Part shown: positions 6,594 to 9,699 of the stretch, piece by piece
Layout: the number at the start of each line of letters is the position of its first letter
How positions within the stretch are numbered: position 1 is the first letter of the stretch
Assembly: GCA_900766825.1 (NCBI GenBank)
Contig: CAAFWU010000035.1
Coordinates: forward strand, 1 to 9,699
DNA from: Bacteroidales bacterium
Lineage (GTDB): Bacteria; Bacteroidota; Bacteroidia; Bacteroidales; Marinilabiliaceae
Direction: 5' to 3'
Length of the DNA stretch: 9,699 bases
The notes under the pieces: model-generated
What the model was told of the DNA's origin: nothing
What the model saw: the letters and a program-made list of their open reading frames with translations, nothing else
The model's database searches: none
Position numbers and translations under genes: made by a program

Positions 6594-7367
6594 ATGGCAA
6601 GATCTCTATCGTGCATAATTGTAGACGACGACCCATTCTCGACAAAAATAATGTCGGGCTACGTGAGTCGTTTGGGCTACGTAGAGTTGTCTCAGGTGTT
6701 CACCAACGCTGTGGATGCGGTTGATTTCCTCTCGAGTTTGGAGGGAAGACACATCGATATGGTGTTTCTGGACATCGAGATGCCAGACATGAACGGCATT
6801 GAGTTTTTGCAAACTGTCGACTTGTCGGGCAAAGAGGTTGTTATATACTCGTCGCAAGAAAAATATGCTTTGGAATCGTATGAATACGATGTGTGCGACT
6901 ACCTCTTGAAACCAGTAACTTACGCACGATTCATAAAGGCAGTGAGCAAAGCTCGCATTGCACTGGAACATAAGGGTAAAGTGCCAAGCACAGAGTCAGA
7001 AGCAAATGATTCAGAGGATAAGAACATAGTTTTCCTTAAAGACAACACAGGCGATGTCCACAAAGTAAGGTGCGATGAGATTGTGTTTATAGAGGCTATG
7101 GAAAACTACGTATCGGTTCGTACTGTAAAACAGACGCTGACGGTTCACAGCCCTATGAAGAAATTGGCTGAGACATTGCCCGATGATTTGGTAAAACGCA
7201 TTCACCGATCCTTTGGAGTAGGCTTGCGCTTCATTAGCAAAGTGACCAAAGATTCAATAACTGTAGAATGCGGAACTTTCAGCAGATCCTTTCCAGTGAG
7301 CAGAACATACCTCTCCGAGGTTAAGAAGTTGCTGGACACAACAGCAAATAATGATTGGGAGGAATAG
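6594..7367 (+). CDS. LytTR-family response regulator
   Basis: This two-domain, 257-residue transcriptional regulator is of the AlgR/LytR type. The receiver domain (about 6-120) has the acidic pocket DDD (11-13), the phospho-acceptor Asp60 in FLDIEMPDMNG, Ser86 at the switch position and Lys106 in DYLLKP. A polar linker (about 127-142) leads to a LytTR DNA-binding domain (about 143-250) with FLKDNTGDVHKV, IVFIEAMENYVSVRT, the conserved HSPMKKLAETLP and IHRSFGVGLRFI. All receiver residues needed for phosphorylation are present. Most Bacteroidota LytTR regulators sit beside a histidine kinase of the LytS/YehU type, but none is in the window. It lies 293 bp after siaC and probably has its own promoter. 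Its last 17 bases may overlap the start of the redoxin gene. Its targets are unknown; nearby inverted repeats could be autoregulatory sites. Confidence 0.93.
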   Translation: MARSLSCIIVDDDPFSTKIMSGYVSRLGYVELSQVFTNAVDAVDFLSSLEGRHIDMVFLDIEMPDMNGIEFLQTVDLSGKEVVIYSSQEKYALESYEYDVCDYLLKPVTYARFIKAVSKARIALEHKGKVPSTESEANDSEDKNIVFLKDNTGDVHKVRCDEIVFIEAMENYVSVRTVKQTLTVHSPMKKLAETLPDDLVKRIHRSFGVGLRFISKVTKDSITVECGTFSRSFPVSRTYLSEVKKLLDTTANNDWEE

Positions 7368-7944
7368 AAGCGTGCTCTGCAAGACAAAAAGACTACAAAA
7401 ATACATAAACCGTCTTACTCTGTTGGTCGCAATGGCTATGGGGTTAGACGGTTTTTACGTATGCGCCCAAGTGCGAGGGCAATTTATTGTGAAGGAGGGC
7501 GATGAAGCTCCTAGTTTCTCGTACGTGGCAATGGATGGAGACACTTTGGACACCGACTTCATGCGCGGACGGGTAACGCTGCTGCAATTTGCGGCCTCAT
7601 GGTGTCCGTTTAGCCAAGCTCAACTATTAGATATTCAAGAGTTTATTTACGACAAATATTCATCCTCTGCAGAATTTGACATAATGGTTTTCTGCGTTGA
7701 CACCACAGAAAACGCACAGTCAAAATTCAAGGAGATAATAGAGACCGATGGTGTAAAACTCCCCTACTCCTACGACCGAGACAATCACATATACAATTTG
7801 TTTTCTACACCCAAAGGCAACGTGACGCGGAGTGTAATAATAGACCGAGAATGGCGAATAGTGGAGCTACACGATTTGCACACATGGCGCAACCTCAAGC
7901 AGATGAAAAGAACCGTTAAACGTTTACTAAGGAAAGAAGATTGA
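7351..7944 (+). CDS. Secreted TlpA/redoxin-like protein with CxxS motif
   Basis: This is a thioredoxin-fold protein of the TlpA/AhpC-redoxin type (197 residues from ATG 7351). A basic N-terminus followed by LTLLVAMAMGL and an apparent signal-peptidase I site (YVCA-Q, about residue 39) suggests export to the periplasm. The mature part begins with GDEAPSFSYVAMDGDTLD, then a beta strand VTLLQFAASWCPFSQAQ. The active site reads Cys85-Pro-Phe-Ser88, so the second, resolving cysteine of the usual CxxC is a serine. The mature domain's only other visible cysteine is Cys115 (FCVDTTEN). The cis-proline loop is replaced by NVTRSVIIDREWRIV, as in several Bacteroidota redoxins. ATG 7351 overlaps the LytTR gene by 17 bp. 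GTG 7372, 4 bp after that gene's stop, is an equally good start and leaves the signal peptide intact. Reductase activity is doubtful; a mixed-disulfide, isomerase or peroxiredoxin-like role is possible. Confidence 0.8.
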   Translation: MIGRNRSVLCKTKRLQKYINRLTLLVAMAMGLDGFYVCAQVRGQFIVKEGDEAPSFSYVAMDGDTLDTDFMRGRVTLLQFAASWCPFSQAQLLDIQEFIYDKYSSSAEFDIMVFCVDTTENAQSKFKEIIETDGVKLPYSYDRDNHIYNLFSTPKGNVTRSVIIDREWRIVELHDLHTWRNLKQMKRTVKRLLRKED

Positions 7945-7948
7945 CACA

Positions 7949-7968
7949 GTTCTAAGCATTTTTAGAAC
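7949..7968 (+). terminator. Small hairpin after redoxin gene, weak terminator candidate
   Basis: GTTCTAA (7949-7955) and TTAGAAC (7962-7968) form a perfect 7-bp stem with a 6-base loop, starting 4 bases after the redoxin stop. The stem is AT-rich and is not followed by a T-run, so it is at best a weak or factor-dependent terminator. Confidence 0.3.
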
Positions 7969-8011
7969 AACTATAAGGGTGCGATAGGCTGCGTGGCAAG
8001 TTACTTTTTAT

Positions 8012-8019
8012 TAACTTTG
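8012..8019 (+). promoter_or_regulatory. Bacteroidota-type -7 promoter of lysE-family gene
   Basis: TAACTTTG matches TAnnTTTG exactly and is followed by C, the commonest form of this element in Bacteroidota. It lies about 90 bp before the exporter start. No clear TTTG is seen at the -33 distance. TTGCAAAT occurs twice here, at 8017-8024 and 8027-8034, ten bases apart, overlapping the expected transcription start. Confidence 0.6.
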
Positions 8020-8109
8020 CAAATCGTTGCAAATGCCATTGGACAACAACACACACCAGACATAAGAACAAAAGGTCTGGCAAAAGAAACCAAAAGAATC
8101 AGAGAATAA

Positions 8110-8760
8110 ATGGAGGTGGTGAACCTTATACGCGCATTAACAGAGGGCATCTCTGTCGGTTTTATAGCATCTATTCCGCTTGGACCGATAGGAGTGTTGT
8201 GCATACAGCGCACTCTCAACAATGGAAGGCGCTCAGGGTTTGCTAGCGGAGCGGGTGCCGCATCGTCCGACTTTGTCTACGCTGTGGTTGCAGGCTTCAG
8301 CATCTCTATGATAACAGACTTTATTGACGAGCACCGCAACATACTATTGGGCATAGGGGCAGTGGTTCTAATATTACTGGGGCTGAAAATGATGCTGACC
8401 AAACCCGAGAATGAAGAAAAACAGATGAACAAGGCCCCAAGAGGAAAGAGTGGTCTGTGGCAAGACTATGTGTCAACATTCTTTCTTACTATAACAAATC
8501 CCTTGGCTTTGTTTGTATTCATAGGAGCCTTTTCTCTTATGGGCATCCATGGAACACCAATGGAGCGCTACGCTGTTGTTGGAGGCGTGCTAATTGGAGC
8601 TCTTCTGTGGTGGCTAAGTCTCACAATGCTTGTGGGCTACTTCCGTAAGAAGTTGACGGTCCGTCGGTTGCTCTACATAAATAGGATTGCAGGAGCGGCC
8701 ATTGTGGCACTTGTAATCATTTCGCTTATTGTGGAGACTGTGGATTATCTCACTGCTTGA
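8110..8760 (+). CDS. LysE/RhtB-family amino-acid exporter
   Basis: This 216-residue inner-membrane protein belongs to the LysE/RhtB translocator family, whose members export amino acids or related small molecules using the proton-motive force. The N-terminal signature is clear: GFIASIPLGPIGVLCIQRTL (18-37) with the family Gly-Pro pair, followed by GRRSGFASGAGAASSDFVYA. Hydrophobic segments lie at about 12-34, 45-65, 74-96, 120-145, 152-178 and 190-212, with a charged cytoplasmic loop at about 97-118. TITNPLALFVFIGAF carries the Asn-Pro typical of the second half. Length is normal. The substrate cannot be told from sequence. It is a single-gene unit, with its own promoter 90 bp upstream and a strong terminator 23 bp downstream, so a functional link to the redoxin is not indicated. 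Confidence 0.9.
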   Translation: MEVVNLIRALTEGISVGFIASIPLGPIGVLCIQRTLNNGRRSGFASGAGAASSDFVYAVVAGFSISMITDFIDEHRNILLGIGAVVLILLGLKMMLTKPENEEKQMNKAPRGKSGLWQDYVSTFFLTITNPLALFVFIGAFSLMGIHGTPMERYAVVGGVLIGALLWWLSLTMLVGYFRKKLTVRRLLYINRIAGAAIVALVIISLIVETVDYLTA

Positions 8761-8783
8761 TTACACTTATTATCTTTATATGC

Positions 8784-8817
8784 TAACGTCTGCGGATTCC
8801 GTAGGCGTTATTTTTTT
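8784..8817 (+). terminator. Strong intrinsic terminator
   Basis: TAACGTCTGCGG (8784-8795) pairs with CCGTAGGCGTTA (8799-8810) across the 3-base loop ATT. The stem is 12 bp with two G-U pairs and is followed at once by seven T residues (8811-8817). It ends the lysE-family transcript. On the minus strand no T-run follows the stem, so it does not look like a terminator for the converging GNAT gene. Confidence 0.93.
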
Positions 8818-8954
8818 GTATAGAAGATGAGGGTCACTTGCCTACTAAACCGCTGCGTTTTTTTACCCAAACGTTGAATATCGTAGTGCACCATACGCAT
8901 CAATATATTGTGGGAACAGTTAACGCTCCCCCTCCCCCACCATCTCACTGGTTT

Positions 8955-9506
8955 CTATTTCATCTTCACTTTATAGACATGCTTATAGAGCAAAGCAACA
9001 ACAATATGGGCATTGTCTGGTGTCTCTTGCAAACCTGATGCCATTAGCTTCATGGGCACAGAACGCTTGGTTTGGTCGTAGGGGGGCTGCTCGTAGGCCA
9101 TGTTCCAATAATCGAAGCCGCAACGCTTGTAGAAAGCAATGCGACGTGGAGCCATGTCGGAAGCCTCGGGGAGCTCAACCTCCAGAATTATGGGCAAACG
9201 ACACAAGGTCTTTAGTTTTTCAATTACTGCGTAACCAAGCCCATGACCACGCTTATCGGGGTCTATGGCAAAATGCTCAACATAAAGAAACTTACCAAAA
9301 TTCCATGCAGTAAGAACACCACACCACTCGCCACCATACATTATGGCATTGACCGAGAAAATTGGGCAACTGTTGACAACGGCACAGAATTCATCATCGT
9401 TTCGCAACTCATCATCGCAAAAGGAATCGTGCATCAAATGCATGATCTGATCAAAAAGAGGAGACTTGGTACTTACTCTTTGCAATGTTATGTCGTTGAT
9501 ATGCAT
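8955..9506 (-). CDS. GNAT-family N-acetyltransferase
   Basis: This 183-residue acetyltransferase of the Gcn5-related family uses acetyl-CoA to acetylate an amine. Acceptor motif A is clear: a beta-4 strand FLYVEHFAIDP followed by the pyrophosphate-binding loop RGHGLG (Arg86-Gly91) and helix AVIEKLKTL. Motif B follows with LPIILEVELPEA and RRIAFYKRCGFDYW (Tyr126). The ending, with YEQPPY and a VPMKLM strand, is typical of a Bacteroidota subfamily whose substrate I do not know. ATG at 9504-9506 is the natural start; the N-terminal helices (TLQRVSTKSPLFDQIMHLMHDSF) fit the family from there. It is alone on the minus strand and converges on the lysE-family gene. No clear terminator was found between 8818 and 8954. 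Confidence 0.9.
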   Translation of the reverse strand: MHINDITLQRVSTKSPLFDQIMHLMHDSFCDDELRNDDEFCAVVNSCPIFSVNAIMYGGEWCGVLTAWNFGKFLYVEHFAIDPDKRGHGLGYAVIEKLKTLCRLPIILEVELPEASDMAPRRIAFYKRCGFDYWNMAYEQPPYDQTKRSVPMKLMASGLQETPDNAHIVVALLYKHVYKVKMK

Positions 9507-9562
9507 AAAATTTCAGGGGTACAAGAATATTATTTGACAAAGGAACGGAAAACAGTCTAAAG

Positions 9563-9575
9563 ACCTAAATTAGGT
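9563..9575. repeat. Palindrome ACCTAAATTAGGT upstream of GNAT gene
   Basis: A 13-base palindrome (ACCTAA-A-TTAGGT) lies about 57 bp upstream of the GNAT start. It falls just downstream of the candidate minus-strand -7 element, where a repressor operator could act. Its role is inference. Confidence 0.35.
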
Positions 9576-9585
9576 GCCTTGTGTA

Positions 9586-9593
9586 CAAAGATA
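9586..9593 (-). promoter_or_regulatory. Candidate -7 promoter element for GNAT gene
   Basis: Read on the minus strand this is TATCTTTG, an exact TAnnTTTG match about 80 bp upstream of the GNAT start. No TTTG is seen at the -33 distance. The remainder of 9507-9699 is AT-rich with no gene or RNA recognised. Confidence 0.4.
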
Positions 9594-9699
9594 TACTAAA
9601 TAGGGTTTACTGAATTATTCTAATCGATTATAATACAATAAAATAGAGTATGAGTTTCTTGGCTCTTTAAGCAAAAATTGGTATATTAGAGTGTTAAAA

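Noticed and set aside
8838..9038. 66-residue + strand frame after the terminator
   Set aside because: Starts at a non-ATG codon, contains a chance Pro run from a C-rich stretch and runs into the opposite-strand GNAT gene.
9243..9560. + strand frames opposite the GNAT gene
   Set aside because: They mirror a well-conserved acetyltransferase on the minus strand and resemble nothing known.
1..9699. CRISPR array, tRNA, rRNA, insertion sequence or prophage signals
   Set aside because: No regularly spaced repeats, no tRNA-like cloverleaf and no transposase or integrase motifs were seen on either strand.

Overview
The window looks like one end of a metagenome- or genome-assembly contig from a member of the Bacteroidota, most likely Bacteroidales. 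The reasons are the protein families (Bacteroidota-style NadE tail, RsmI-like methyltransferase, two-domain serine acetyltransferase, SiaB/DUF1987 pair, LytTR regulator, GNAT enzyme), several exact matches to the Bacteroidota -7 promoter consensus TAnnTTTG, and gene starts that mostly lack a Shine-Dalgarno sequence. Bases 1-19 are not biological: they match the end of the Illumina TruSeq read-2 adapter, so the left edge is an assembly artefact.

Left half (20-5066, all + strand). The C-terminal 88 codons of glutamine-dependent NAD+ synthase (nadE) are followed by a 113-bp gap holding a long imperfect hairpin. Then comes a tight cluster: an RsmI-like tetrapyrrole-methylase-fold methyltransferase with an unusual 43-residue polar N-terminal extension, uvrA (complete, all ATPase and zinc motifs intact) and a serine O-acetyltransferase. 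Gaps are 16 and 4 bp, so the three are probably co-transcribed. The acetyltransferase carries an in-frame four-copy 12-bp tandem repeat giving evenly spaced cysteines.

Right half (5067-9699). A 238-bp gap with a promoter leads into a SiaB-type kinase and a SiaC-type (DUF1987) phosphoprotein. This phosphorylation switch is known from Pseudomonas aeruginosa, but here it has no SiaA phosphatase or SiaD diguanylate cyclase beside it. After a 293-bp gap with inverted repeats comes a LytTR response regulator without an adjacent sensor kinase. Its end overlaps a secreted thioredoxin-fold protein whose active site reads CPFS instead of CxxC. A LysE-family exporter with its own promoter and a strong intrinsic terminator follows. 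A GNAT acetyltransferase lies on the minus strand, reading back toward that terminator, and the last 190 bp are AT-rich with no gene.

Most of the window is ordinary housekeeping DNA. The part most worth a second look is 5305-7944: a SiaB-SiaC switch, an orphan LytTR regulator and a CxxS redoxin in a row, which could be one signalling locus, although the sequence proves only proximity.
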